DNA of 14,911 nucleotides from Sphingomonadales bacterium (GTDB lineage: Bacteria; Bacteroidota; Bacteroidia; UBA7662), in contig VHAW01000028.1 in assembly GCA_016872225.1 (NCBI GenBank), positions 1-14,911 of the forward strand, given 5' to 3'. A program made the position numbers and the translations under genes. The notes beneath the pieces are model-generated. The model did not search any database. It had not been told where the DNA came from and saw nothing but the letters and a program-made list of their open reading frames with translations. Numbering within the stretch: the first letter of the stretch is position 1; each line of letters opens with the position of its first letter. Below, in pieces: positions 6,985 to 14,705 of the stretch.

Positions 6985-7959
6985 CTAATCAAGAGATTGG
7001 TTGGCACTTGATGCCTTCGCAATGAGTTCTTGATGCTGAGCAGGAGACAAGTCATTAAAAATAAAGTAAACCGGGTTCATTTTGCGCCCGTTTTTGATGA
7101 CTTCATAATGAAGGTGCGGTCCTGAACTTTTCCCGGTATTGCCCAAACGACCAATGATTTGACCACGTTTTACTTTCTGACCGGTTTTTACTTCAAAACG
7201 AGCCAGATGAGCATATAACGTTTGGTAACCATACCCATGATTGAGGATGATATAGTTTCCATAGCCCCTGTCCATGCGTACCAATTCTGCAACTTTTCCA
7301 GTTCCGGTGGCATAAATAGGTGTTTGAATGGGCGCCGTAAAATCCAGGCCGTCGTGAAACTTGACGGTCTTGTAAATGGGGTCCATTCGGTAACCAAACC
7401 CTGAAACCAATTCGCCTCGTCTTCGACCACTTAAAGCCATGGGTTGAATGGCGGGTATTGCTTCCAACAAAGCGTTTTTGTTGCGGATATGCTGGGTTAA
7501 TTCGTCATAGGACTTGGATTGGGCAACTAGTTGTTTGCTCAGGGCATCAATTTTGAGGGTGGTGGTCGCCATCAAAGTGCCATATTTGTATTTGGCGAGG
7601 TAGCTATAGGCGCTGATTTGATCCTTGGATTTGTCTTGCACAGAGGGTATCGGTTCCGCTTCGAAAATCACGCGGTAAATGTTGAGGTCTCTTTGCTTCA
7701 GGTCATTTAATGTTGCATCCAGTAAACGGGTTCGTTCATCCAAGTCCCGGTAACGAAGTTCCATTTCAGCAAGTTCCTCCTTAAGTTTTTTCTCTTTGGG
7801 CGAATCCAAAAAGGTATAGGCAAGGGAAATCACCAAAACTGAAGACACCACGGCTACTGAGAAAAATCCTAAAATGGATAGCAATTGCCTCTTCCAGGGC
7901 CTCTTGACCTGTTCAAAGACCAATTTGATCGGATTGAATTCGTAACGTGGACGGGTCAT
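6985..7959 (-). CDS. Membrane-anchored M23-family (LytM) peptidoglycan endopeptidase
   Basis: This 324-residue protein is anchored by one membrane helix near the N-terminus (about 27-50, after the basic stretch KRPWKRQ). A coiled coil follows at about 54-95, and a LytM/M23 domain at about 180-296 faces the periplasm. The zinc site looks complete: H202 and D206 in FHDGLDF, and H284 in GPHLHYE. The catalytic histidines H251 (YAHL) and H282 are also present. It should therefore be an active metallo-endopeptidase cutting peptidoglycan cross-bridge peptides, not a degenerate EnvC/NlpD-type activator. The layout (helix, coiled coil, LytM) resembles the MepM/Csd-like cell-shape and growth hydrolases. 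An exact -7 box ends 5 bases before the ATG. The merR-type gene follows on the same strand and alaS is divergent. Confidence 0.93.
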   Translation of the reverse strand: MTRPRYEFNPIKLVFEQVKRPWKRQLLSILGFFSVAVVSSVLVISLAYTFLDSPKEKKLKEELAEMELRYRDLDERTRLLDATLNDLKQRDLNIYRVIFEAEPIPSVQDKSKDQISAYSYLAKYKYGTLMATTTLKIDALSKQLVAQSKSYDELTQHIRNKNALLEAIPAIQPMALSGRRRGELVSGFGYRMDPIYKTVKFHDGLDFTAPIQTPIYATGTGKVAELVRMDRGYGNYIILNHGYGYQTLYAHLARFEVKTGQKVKRGQIIGRLGNTGKSSGPHLHYEVIKNGRKMNPVYFIFNDLSPAQHQELIAKASSANQSLD

Positions 7960-7964
7960 TTGCT

Positions 7965-7997
7965 CAAAATTAAGTATTTTCGGCCATTCATATCCAA
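7965..7997 (-). promoter_or_regulatory. Candidate Bacteroidota-type promoter for the M23 peptidase gene
   Basis: On the minus strand TAATTTTG (7972 to 7965) is an exact match to TAnnTTTG. TTGG (7997 to 7994), 21 bases upstream of it, matches three of four bases of the -33 TTTG element. Only 5 bases lie between the -7 box and the ATG at 7959, so the transcript would be leaderless or start inside the first codons. The -33 to -7 spacing equals that of the candidate before the NamZ gene. Motif-based inference only. Confidence 0.42.
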
Positions 7998-8009
7998 GTT
8001 TGCACCAAG

Positions 8010-10694
8010 ATGAAGGCAGCGGAAATTCGCCAAACTTTTTTGAAATTCTTCGAATCCAAGGGTCATCATTTGGTGTCGCCGGCTTCTTTATTGATTCAGG
8101 GTGATCCTAGCCTGCTGTTTACCAATGCGGGGATGAATCAGTTTAAGGATCTTTTTTTGGGCAATAGTCCGATTCAATATCCTCGAATTGCGGACAGTCA
8201 ACCCTGTTTGAGGGTTTCAGGCAAGCATAATGACTTGGAGGATGTCGGAAAAGACACTTATCATCATACCCTGTTCGAAATGCTAGGGAATTGGTCTTTT
8301 GGCGACTATTTCAAGGAAGAGGCCATTGCTTGGGCATGGGAATTAATGACAGGGCCATACGGTTTGGATCCCGAGCGCTTGTATGTGACTTATTTTGAAG
8401 GAGACTCCGGGGAAGGATTGGGTGAGGATGAAGATGCACGGCGCTTTTGGACTCGTTGGATCGCAGAGGAACGTATCCTTCCCGGTTCTAAGAAAGACAA
8501 CTTTTGGGAAATGGGTCAAACAGGTCCTTGCGGACCCTGTTCGGAGATACATATTGACCTAAGATGCGAGGAGGAACGCAGGATGGTGGATGGTGCGACT
8601 TTGGTGAATAAAGATCACCCTCAGGTGATTGAGTTATGGAATCTGGTTTTCATGGAATTCCAACGCTTGGCCGACGGGAGCCTGCAGGTCTTGCCGGCCA
8701 AGCATGTGGATACGGGAATGGGTTTTGAACGCTTATGCAGGGCGGTGGCTATGGCTTCCAGCAATTATGATACCGATGTTTTCAGTTCTTTGATTCAGGC
8801 GATTGAACAATGTAGCGGGAAGACTTATAAGAACGGGGAAGAACATGTGGACGTAGCTATGCGGGTAATAGCAGATCACTTGCGTGCTGTGGCCTTGATT
8901 ATCGCTGATGGGCAATTGCCATCCAATGCCAAGGCGGGGTACGTGTGCAGGCGATTATTGCGTCGAGCGATTCGATACGGTTATACGTATTTGGGTCTGG
9001 AACAGCCGAGCATGCACACCCTGATTCCTGTACTCGTTACCCAAATGGGGGATCTGTTGCCCCAGCTCCAACGCGAACAAGCCCTTATTGAGCAGACCTT
9101 GATGGCAGAAGAAACCAATTTTTTAAGAACCTTAGCCAAGGGCTTGTTGCGTATTGATCAATGGGTTTCGGAAAAAGGTCCTATGGCAAAAGGGGTCATG
9201 GATGGTGTTACTGCCTTTGAATTGCTGGATACTTACGGTTTCCCCGCCGATTTGACCGCGCTGGTTCTTTCCGAAAAAGGATTTCGTATGGACCATCCAG
9301 GCTTCGAGAAAGCCATGACCATCCAGCGTGAACGTTCCCGAGTGGCTACAAAATCAAGTGCAGGAGATTGGGTATGGGCCGAATGGACCGCCGGGGATAT
9401 CTCTTTGAATGGAAGATTCGTCGGTTATGATATGGACTCTTGTTCCACAAGGATTGTTCGTTGGAGAACTGTGCAAGGTTCCGAGGGTGAACAAATGCAA
9501 CTTGTTTTGGAAACCACCCCTTTTTATGCAGAATCCGGTGGTCAAGTGGGGGATCAAGGAGTATTGGTGGGCGAAGATGGGACTATGGTTCAGGTCTTGG
9601 AGGTAACCAAAGAGAATAATTTATGGATTCACCGTGTGGACCGTTTACCCGACCATGCGGAACAAGAGTTTGTGGCTAGGGTGAATTCGCAATGGCGACA
9701 GGGGGTATCTGCGCATCATAGCGCCACCCATTTATTGCACAGTGCCCTTCGAATGATGTTAGGAGATCACGTGCAACAAAAGGGGAGTTTGGTGGCTCAT
9801 GACCAATTACGGTTCGATTTTGCGCAGCCTTCCAAAATCAGCAACCAGGATTTGCATGCCATCGAAAGGGAAGTTAACCGTGCGGTTGCGATGGCTTGGC
9901 CTTTGGTGGAAGAAAGGGATCTTTCGATGGAACAAGCAGTGGCTAATGGGGCAACTGCCTTGTTTGGTGAAAAATACGGGGACAAAGTCAGGGTTATATC
10001 CTTCGGTGGATTGTATTCTATGGAACTTTGCGGGGGGACTCACGTTCGCAATTCGGCGGAAATAGGTTGGTTCAAAATTATTGCAGCATCTGCCATTGCT
10101 TCGGGGATACGAAGAATCGAGGCGGTTTGTGGTCCTGCAGCCATGCATTGGGTGGATTCCAAACTGTCAATGTTGCATGAAGCTCACGAAATTCTCAAGC
10201 ACCCGGCAGATTTTCCCGCCCAGCTTCGCAAAACCGTTGCCGAACTTACCCAGCTACGTAAGAAATTGGAGCAATGGAACCAGCAACAGATTGACCAATG
10301 GGTGCAGCAATGGAATCAGGTCTGGGTTATGTCCGGCAATGGAATTCAATGGCTGGTCAGGACTTGCGAGCCACCACAGGCCGAGGCACTCAAAGTGATG
10401 GCAAATCGCTTAAGGACATCTTCGCCTTTGGCTTGCGTGGTATTGGGCGCGGTCGTGGAGGATAAAACCTATTTGGCTTGCGCTCTGGGAGACGAATTGG
10501 CCAAGACATGGAATGCCGGGAAATTGGTGCAACAATTTATCGAACCTCTGGGTGGTCAAGGAGGCGGCCAGGCTCATTTGGCGATGGCCGGGGCACCGAA
10601 TTTGTCGCTTCAACCCCATCAAGCCACCCAACGCCTTCAGGATGTAATCCAGCAGGCGGAACAATATCTTGCTCAACTATCCTTAACACCATGA
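8010..10694 (+). CDS. alaS: Alanyl-tRNA synthetase
   Basis: AlaRS charges tRNA-Ala and hydrolyses mischarged Ser- and Gly-tRNA-Ala. The class II catalytic core covers about residues 1-250: motif 1 region FTNAGMNQFKDLFLG (37-51), motif 2 region in RVSGKHNDLEDVGKD through NWSFGDYFK (68-102), and TGPCGPCSEIH (171-181). The GYVCRRLLRRAIRYG region (310-324) belongs to motif 3 and the following helices. The editing domain has the full metal set: H570 and H574 in HHSATH, and C674 and H678 in ELCGGTHV, plus ESGGQVGDQG (508-517). The C-Ala domain ends with GGQGGGQAHLAMAGA. At 894 residues it is slightly longer than usual (870-880), with no obvious foreign insert. Start ATG 8010 begins the conserved MKAAEIRQTFLKFFESKGH. 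Its TGA overlaps the ATG of gatB. Confidence 0.98.
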   Translation: MKAAEIRQTFLKFFESKGHHLVSPASLLIQGDPSLLFTNAGMNQFKDLFLGNSPIQYPRIADSQPCLRVSGKHNDLEDVGKDTYHHTLFEMLGNWSFGDYFKEEAIAWAWELMTGPYGLDPERLYVTYFEGDSGEGLGEDEDARRFWTRWIAEERILPGSKKDNFWEMGQTGPCGPCSEIHIDLRCEEERRMVDGATLVNKDHPQVIELWNLVFMEFQRLADGSLQVLPAKHVDTGMGFERLCRAVAMASSNYDTDVFSSLIQAIEQCSGKTYKNGEEHVDVAMRVIADHLRAVALIIADGQLPSNAKAGYVCRRLLRRAIRYGYTYLGLEQPSMHTLIPVLVTQMGDLLPQLQREQALIEQTLMAEETNFLRTLAKGLLRIDQWVSEKGPMAKGVMDGVTAFELLDTYGFPADLTALVLSEKGFRMDHPGFEKAMTIQRERSRVATKSSAGDWVWAEWTAGDISLNGRFVGYDMDSCSTRIVRWRTVQGSEGEQMQLVLETTPFYAESGGQVGDQGVLVGEDGTMVQVLEVTKENNLWIHRVDRLPDHAEQEFVARVNSQWRQGVSAHHSATHLLHSALRMMLGDHVQQKGSLVAHDQLRFDFAQPSKISNQDLHAIEREVNRAVAMAWPLVEERDLSMEQAVANGATALFGEKYGDKVRVISFGGLYSMELCGGTHVRNSAEIGWFKIIAASAIASGIRRIEAVCGPAAMHWVDSKLSMLHEAHEILKHPADFPAQLRKTVAELTQLRKKLEQWNQQQIDQWVQQWNQVWVMSGNGIQWLVRTCEPPQAEALKVMANRLRTSSPLACVVLGAVVEDKTYLACALGDELAKTWNAGKLVQQFIEPLGGQGGGQAHLAMAGAPNLSLQPHQATQRLQDVIQQAEQYLAQLSLTP

Positions 10695-12148
10695 GCAGCA
10701 TCATCCTAACCGACTATGAATTGGTCGTGGGTCTGGAGGTTCACATTCAGTTGAATACTAAATCCAAAGCCTTCTGCTCGGACAGTACCGAATTCGGGGC
10801 TTTACCAAACACCTTGTTGTCTCCGATTTCCTTGGGCCATCCGGGTACTTTGCCCCGCTTCAACCAGCAGGTTCTTGAAGATGGAATATTGTTGGGATTG
10901 GCGATGAATTGCCAAATCCGTGCATACAACGAATTTGCGCGCAAGAATTATTTTTACGCCGACTTGCCCAAAGGGTATCAAATTACGCAGCACCTGACTC
11001 CCTTGGCCTATAATGGATTTATCCATTTGAATTTGGAAGATGGTACAAGGAGGAGGGTAGGCATTACGAGGATTCATATGGAAGAGGATGCCGGCAAGAG
11101 TATTCATGATCAAGACCCCTACGATACCCTGATCGACCTGAATCGTTGCGGTGTTCCCCTCTTGGAAGTTGTTACAGAGCCTGACCTTCGATCGGCAAGG
11201 GAGGCTTACCAGTACCTTTCTGAGATTCGAAGGTTGGTGCGTTATCTGGAAATTTGCGACGGGAACATGGAGGAGGGTTCGCTGCGTTGCGATGCCAATA
11301 TCTCGGTAAGGCCCCGTGGGGTACAGGCATTTGGACAAAAGGTGGAGGTCAAAAACATGAACTCCATGCGCCATGTCCAACGTGCCATTGAATACGAATT
11401 TCAACGTCAAGTCGAAATGCTCGAAAAGGGTGAGACCATCGTTTCTGAAACCCGATCTTTTGACGCGCAAGCCAGCAATACTTTTTCTCTTCGTTCCAAG
11501 GAAGCTGCCAATGATTACCGTTATTTCCCGGAACCTGATTTGCCTCCTTTATTTGTCGATGACGATCAAATTGCTAAGGTCAAATCGTCCATGCCGCCAT
11601 TACCGGAGGTTTTGCTCGAAAGATTTACCTCCGTTTATGGACTTAGTGCTTATGATGCCTCGGTGCTTTGTGACCAAAAGCATCTGGCGCTGTGGTTTGA
11701 GCAATTAGTGAACCTTACTAAACATTACAAACAGGCTGCCAACTGGACCATGGGGCCCGTCAAAACCTGGTTGAATACCCATGCCTTGGAAATTCATGAA
11801 TTTCCCTTGTCGGTACAGGCCTTGGCCTCCTTGATCGATGCGGTGCAAGATGGGCTCTTAACTCACCATCAGGCCATCCAAACTTTGTGGCCGGTTTGGT
11901 TGGATTCGCCTAGGAAATCGCTTCCCAACCTCTTGACAGAACTGGATTTGGGGAAACCTTCCGATGGACCGCCTCTGGAACTCTTGGTGGAAGAAGTTCT
12001 ATCGTCTATGCCTGCCAAGGTAAAGGAATATCAATCCGGCAAGAAAGGCCTTCTCGGTTTGTTTATGGGCGAATTAATGAAGAAAACCGGGGGAAAGGTT
12101 CAACCTTCTGCCGCATCAGAAATGTTGCGTAGCAAGCTGGAGGGTTAA
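10691..12148 (+). CDS. gatB: Aspartyl/glutamyl-tRNA amidotransferase subunit B
   Basis: GatB is the kinase and tRNA-binding subunit of GatCAB. That complex converts Glu-tRNA-Gln to Gln-tRNA-Gln, and Asp-tRNA-Asn to Asn-tRNA-Asn, using ammonia made by GatA. The 485-residue protein shows VVGLEVHIQL near its start (12-21), the kinase-domain region EFARKNYFYADLPKGYQI, and the family signature LIDLNRCGVPLLEVVTEPDL at 147-166. DGNMEEGSLRCDANISVRP and KVEVKNMNSMRHVQRAIEYE follow, then a helical and YqeY-like tail from about residue 325. I chose ATG 10691; upstream ATGs in this frame lie within alaS and would add sequence without family likeness. The start overlaps the alaS stop as ATGA, so translation is probably coupled. 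No gatA or gatC is in the window. Confidence 0.97.
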   Translation: MSSIILTDYELVVGLEVHIQLNTKSKAFCSDSTEFGALPNTLLSPISLGHPGTLPRFNQQVLEDGILLGLAMNCQIRAYNEFARKNYFYADLPKGYQITQHLTPLAYNGFIHLNLEDGTRRRVGITRIHMEEDAGKSIHDQDPYDTLIDLNRCGVPLLEVVTEPDLRSAREAYQYLSEIRRLVRYLEICDGNMEEGSLRCDANISVRPRGVQAFGQKVEVKNMNSMRHVQRAIEYEFQRQVEMLEKGETIVSETRSFDAQASNTFSLRSKEAANDYRYFPEPDLPPLFVDDDQIAKVKSSMPPLPEVLLERFTSVYGLSAYDASVLCDQKHLALWFEQLVNLTKHYKQAANWTMGPVKTWLNTHALEIHEFPLSVQALASLIDAVQDGLLTHHQAIQTLWPVWLDSPRKSLPNLLTELDLGKPSDGPPLELLVEEVLSSMPAKVKEYQSGKKGLLGLFMGELMKKTGGKVQPSAASEMLRSKLEG

Positions 12149-12210
12149 CATTTTCTTAACAACTTTGCTATGCAAGACTTCCTTACTTCGTAGCACCAAA
12201 TCCGCTTCGT

Positions 12211-12918
12211 ATGTCCACCTTTAAGGGAACACCCAAAGTCGCCAAAATCCTGGTTGTTGACGATGAACCGGATATTTTGGAAATCATTTCTTATAATTTA
12301 TGTAAAGAAGGGTACGAGGTCAAAACGGCTGAAAACGGTTTGGAGGCGATTTCCATTGCCAAGGATTTCATTCCTGACATGATCGTGTTGGATGTAATGA
12401 TGCCCAAAATGGATGGAATGGAGGCGTGTAAACAAATCAGAGCCTTACCCTCCTTGAGAAATTGCTTCATCCTTTTTCTGACGGCACGTGAAGAAGAGTT
12501 TGTAGAGGTACTCAGTTTTCAAGCCGGGGCCGATGATTTTCTGACCAAACCCATCAAGCCGCGGGCTTTGCTTAGTCGAATTGAAGCGGTTTTCAGAAGG
12601 TCCAAAGAGGATCCCAAAGAGGATCAAAGCAAGCAAATCCAAATAGGCGATTTGGTCATTGATCGAGAATCTTACCAAGTGATCCAGGATGGCAATGTTG
12701 TTGTTTTGGCTCGCAAAGAATTTGAATTACTGTATTTGTTGGCCTCACGGCCCGGCAAGGTCTTTACCCGCGATCAAATTTTGGAAAGGATATGGGGGGC
12801 AGATGTGGCGGTGGTTAACCGTACCATTGATGTCCATATACGCAAGCTGCGAGAAAAGCTGGGAGTTGCCTACATTACCACCATCAAGGGGGTAGGTTAT
12901 AAATTCGAACTTAATTGA
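12211..12918 (+). CDS. OmpR/PhoB-family response regulator
   Basis: This is a two-component transcription factor of 235 residues. The receiver domain (about 10-128) has the acid pair D17-D18, phosphoacceptor D61 in VLDVMMPKMDG, T91 in LTARE and K113 in FLTKPI, so all phosphorylation residues are present. A short charged linker (131-140) contains a duplicated KED unit. The winged-helix output domain (about 144-235) shows LARKEFELLYLLASRPGKVFTRDQILERIWG-type sequence and ends in VNRTIDVHIRKLREKLG and TIKGVGYKFE, as in PhoB/OmpR proteins. It is followed at once by its kinase gene, with stop and start overlapping as TTGA. The 62-base gap after gatB holds no clear terminator or promoter that I can see. 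The stimulus is unknown; likeness to PhoB does not prove a phosphate role. Confidence 0.95.
   Translation: MSTFKGTPKVAKILVVDDEPDILEIISYNLCKEGYEVKTAENGLEAISIAKDFIPDMIVLDVMMPKMDGMEACKQIRALPSLRNCFILFLTAREEEFVEVLSFQAGADDFLTKPIKPRALLSRIEAVFRRSKEDPKEDQSKQIQIGDLVIDRESYQVIQDGNVVVLARKEFELLYLLASRPGKVFTRDQILERIWGADVAVVNRTIDVHIRKLREKLGVAYITTIKGVGYKFELN
12602..12625 (+). repeat. Perfect 12-bp tandem duplication in the response-regulator linker
   Basis: CCAAAGAGGATC occurs twice back to back (12602-12613 and 12614-12625). It keeps the frame and duplicates a Lys-Glu-Asp unit (residues 132-134 and 136-138) in the interdomain linker, where length change should be tolerated. Confidence 0.9.
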
Positions 12919-13946
12919 AAAACATCACTTCTATTCAGGTGGCCATTTTGGTGGCCATGGTTTCGGCTATCTTGGTGGCTGGATTAGCTTACGGTTTGGG
13001 CAATCCCCAATCCGAGGTTATGCTGTTGGGTGCTGCCACCGGAGCGTTGGTCTTGGGAATGGTTTATTTTATTATCAACTATTTCATTTATCGTAAAATC
13101 AAAAAGATATACAAAACGATTTGCTCGACCAAAGCTATTGTGGGCAGCGAGGGTTCTTACCTGTTGAACGAAGATCCCATAGGGCAGGTATACGACGAGG
13201 TGCAACAATGGAGCAAGGAGCAAACGAGCAAAAAAGAAGAAGCGGATCAATTGGAGAAGTACCGCAAGGATTTTCTTGGGAATGTTTCTCATGAACTCAA
13301 AACCCCGATCTTCAATATTCAGGGTTATATCCACACCCTCTTGGATGGGGCGATGGATGATCCCGAAGCCAGCTTGAACTTTCTTAAGAAAGCTGCCCGC
13401 TCAGCAGATCGAATGGAGGCCTTGGTCAAAGATTTGTTAATTATCAGCGAGTTAGAATCCGGTTCGGTCAAGATGGATTGGGAAAATTTTGATCTGCAGG
13501 AATTGCTCCAAGATGTATTCGATTCGGTGGACCACAAGGCCCGTCAACGAAGTATACAAATTCAGGTTAAAGCAGGATGCAGGGCTCCGTTCATGGTGAG
13601 GGCCGATCGTAAAAAAATCAGGCAGGTTTTGGTTAATCTTCTATCCAATTCAATCTATTATGGCAATGACCATGGTTTGACGCAAGTAGGGGTCTACGAT
13701 ATGGATCGCCAGTTCTTGGTGGAAATTTCCGACAACGGACTGGGTATTGACGCAGAACATTTATCTCGACTTTTCGAGCGTTTTTATCGGGTTGACAAGG
13801 GAAGATCTCGCTCCGAAGGTGGAACCGGCTTGGGTCTTGCGATTGTCAAACATATGCTGGAAGTACATGGCCAAACCATCCATGTTCGCTCCTCCGTAGG
13901 GGTAGGATCCACCTTTGGGTTTACCTTGGACAAGCCCAACGCTTAA
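12915..13946 (+). CDS. PhoR-like sensor histidine kinase
   Basis: This is a 343-residue membrane kinase paired with the preceding regulator. Two helices (about 7-28 and 34-58) are joined by only a handful of residues, so there is practically no periplasmic sensor. A HAMP-like charged helical stretch (59-118) leads to the dimerisation domain with phospho-histidine H126 in NVSHELKTP. The ATP-binding domain is complete: N box NLLSNS (241-246), G1 box EISDNGLG (270-277), F box LFERFYRVDKG (287-297) and G2 box GGTGLGL (302-308). The only start that keeps the first helix is TTG 12915, which overlaps the regulator's TGA; the first in-frame ATG is 14 codons later, inside that helix. Translational coupling is likely. 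The helices, the HAMP-like region or a partner protein would have to receive the signal. Confidence 0.93.
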   Translation: MKNITSIQVAILVAMVSAILVAGLAYGLGNPQSEVMLLGAATGALVLGMVYFIINYFIYRKIKKIYKTICSTKAIVGSEGSYLLNEDPIGQVYDEVQQWSKEQTSKKEEADQLEKYRKDFLGNVSHELKTPIFNIQGYIHTLLDGAMDDPEASLNFLKKAARSADRMEALVKDLLIISELESGSVKMDWENFDLQELLQDVFDSVDHKARQRSIQIQVKAGCRAPFMVRADRKKIRQVLVNLLSNSIYYGNDHGLTQVGVYDMDRQFLVEISDNGLGIDAEHLSRLFERFYRVDKGRSRSEGGTGLGLAIVKHMLEVHGQTIHVRSSVGVGSTFGFTLDKPNA

Positions 13947-13966
13947 CCAATGTAACTTAGCGCTCT

Positions 13967-14692
13967 GTGAAGCGTGAATCTTTCGAAAACTATCTCTTAT
14001 GGGAGTCCGGTGACTTGTTGGCCCTGAACAAACCCCCTTTGGTAGCCACCTTGGACGAGAGGCAAGGAAACACCCCAAGCATGCTTCGATGGGCCAAGGC
14101 TTTTGACCCACGATTGAGTCCATGCCATCGCCTTGACAAAGAAACCTCGGGAATCATGCTCTGGGCAAGAAGCGAGGCGGCATACAAAGCGGCTGCTTAT
14201 GCCTTTGAGCATAGGCTGGTTTCCAAAGTTTACCATGCCATCGTATGGGGAATTCACCGATTTGAAGATCAGTCAATTGATATGCCTATTGGGCAAGGTC
14301 GAGATGGTCTTATGCGGGTGGATTTCAAGGAGGGCAAGACCGCGCTGACCTATGTACGAAGCTTGGAATTTTTCAGGCATTTTACCTTGTTGGAATGCAG
14401 GCCGGTCACTGGTCGAACCCATCAGATCCGGGTTCACCTGGCCTCGCAAAATTGTCGTATTGTGGCCGACCAAGCCTATGGAGGCGAAATGCCTTTCCTA
14501 TCCTTACTCAAAGGCCGTAAATACCGCATGTCCAAGGATAAGGAAGAAGAGGCTCCGATGATTCATCGATTGTCCCTGCATGCTCGTTCCTTGGCCATTA
14601 ATCACCCCGAATTACCCATGCCTTTGGTTGTGGCTCCCTATCCCAGGGATTTCGAAGTATTGTTACGAATATTGCGTAAGTACGATACCTAA
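13967..14692 (+). CDS. RluA-family RNA pseudouridine synthase
   Basis: This 241-residue enzyme converts uridine to pseudouridine in rRNA or tRNA. It has the RluA-family core: LLALNKPPLVATLDER (17-32), the catalytic motif HRLDKETSG (54-62) with D57 as the nucleophile, FEHRLVSKVYHAIVWG (80-95) and RPVTGRTHQIRVHLA (145-159). No S4 domain precedes the core, so it resembles the short RluA/TruC-like group rather than RluC or RluD. The target uridine cannot be told from sequence. The start is GTG 13967: a TAG lies three codons upstream and the next in-frame ATG is inside the catalytic fold, so GTG is needed. It follows the kinase gene after 20 bases and may be cotranscribed. It ends 13 bases before the convergent gene at the right edge. 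Confidence 0.92.
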   Translation: MKRESFENYLLWESGDLLALNKPPLVATLDERQGNTPSMLRWAKAFDPRLSPCHRLDKETSGIMLWARSEAAYKAAAYAFEHRLVSKVYHAIVWGIHRFEDQSIDMPIGQGRDGLMRVDFKEGKTALTYVRSLEFFRHFTLLECRPVTGRTHQIRVHLASQNCRIVADQAYGGEMPFLSLLKGRKYRMSKDKEEEAPMIHRLSLHARSLAINHPELPMPLVVAPYPRDFEVLLRILRKYDT

Positions 14693-14705
14693 ACGATACC
14701 CACAA

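Noticed and set aside
7975..7982. TATTTTCG as a -7 box for alaS
   Set aside because: One mismatch, and the only nearby TTTG (7959-7962) is too close to act as a -33 element.
10802..11470. Open frame of 222 codons on the minus strand inside gatB
   Set aside because: It is antisense to a fully conserved gatB reading frame and shows no family motif; it is a shadow of the codon pattern.
12149..12210. Possible promoter for the two-component pair (TTTG at 12164, TA-rich box near 12184)
   Set aside because: The downstream box does not fit TAnnTTTG and the spacing is too short, so I do not call it.
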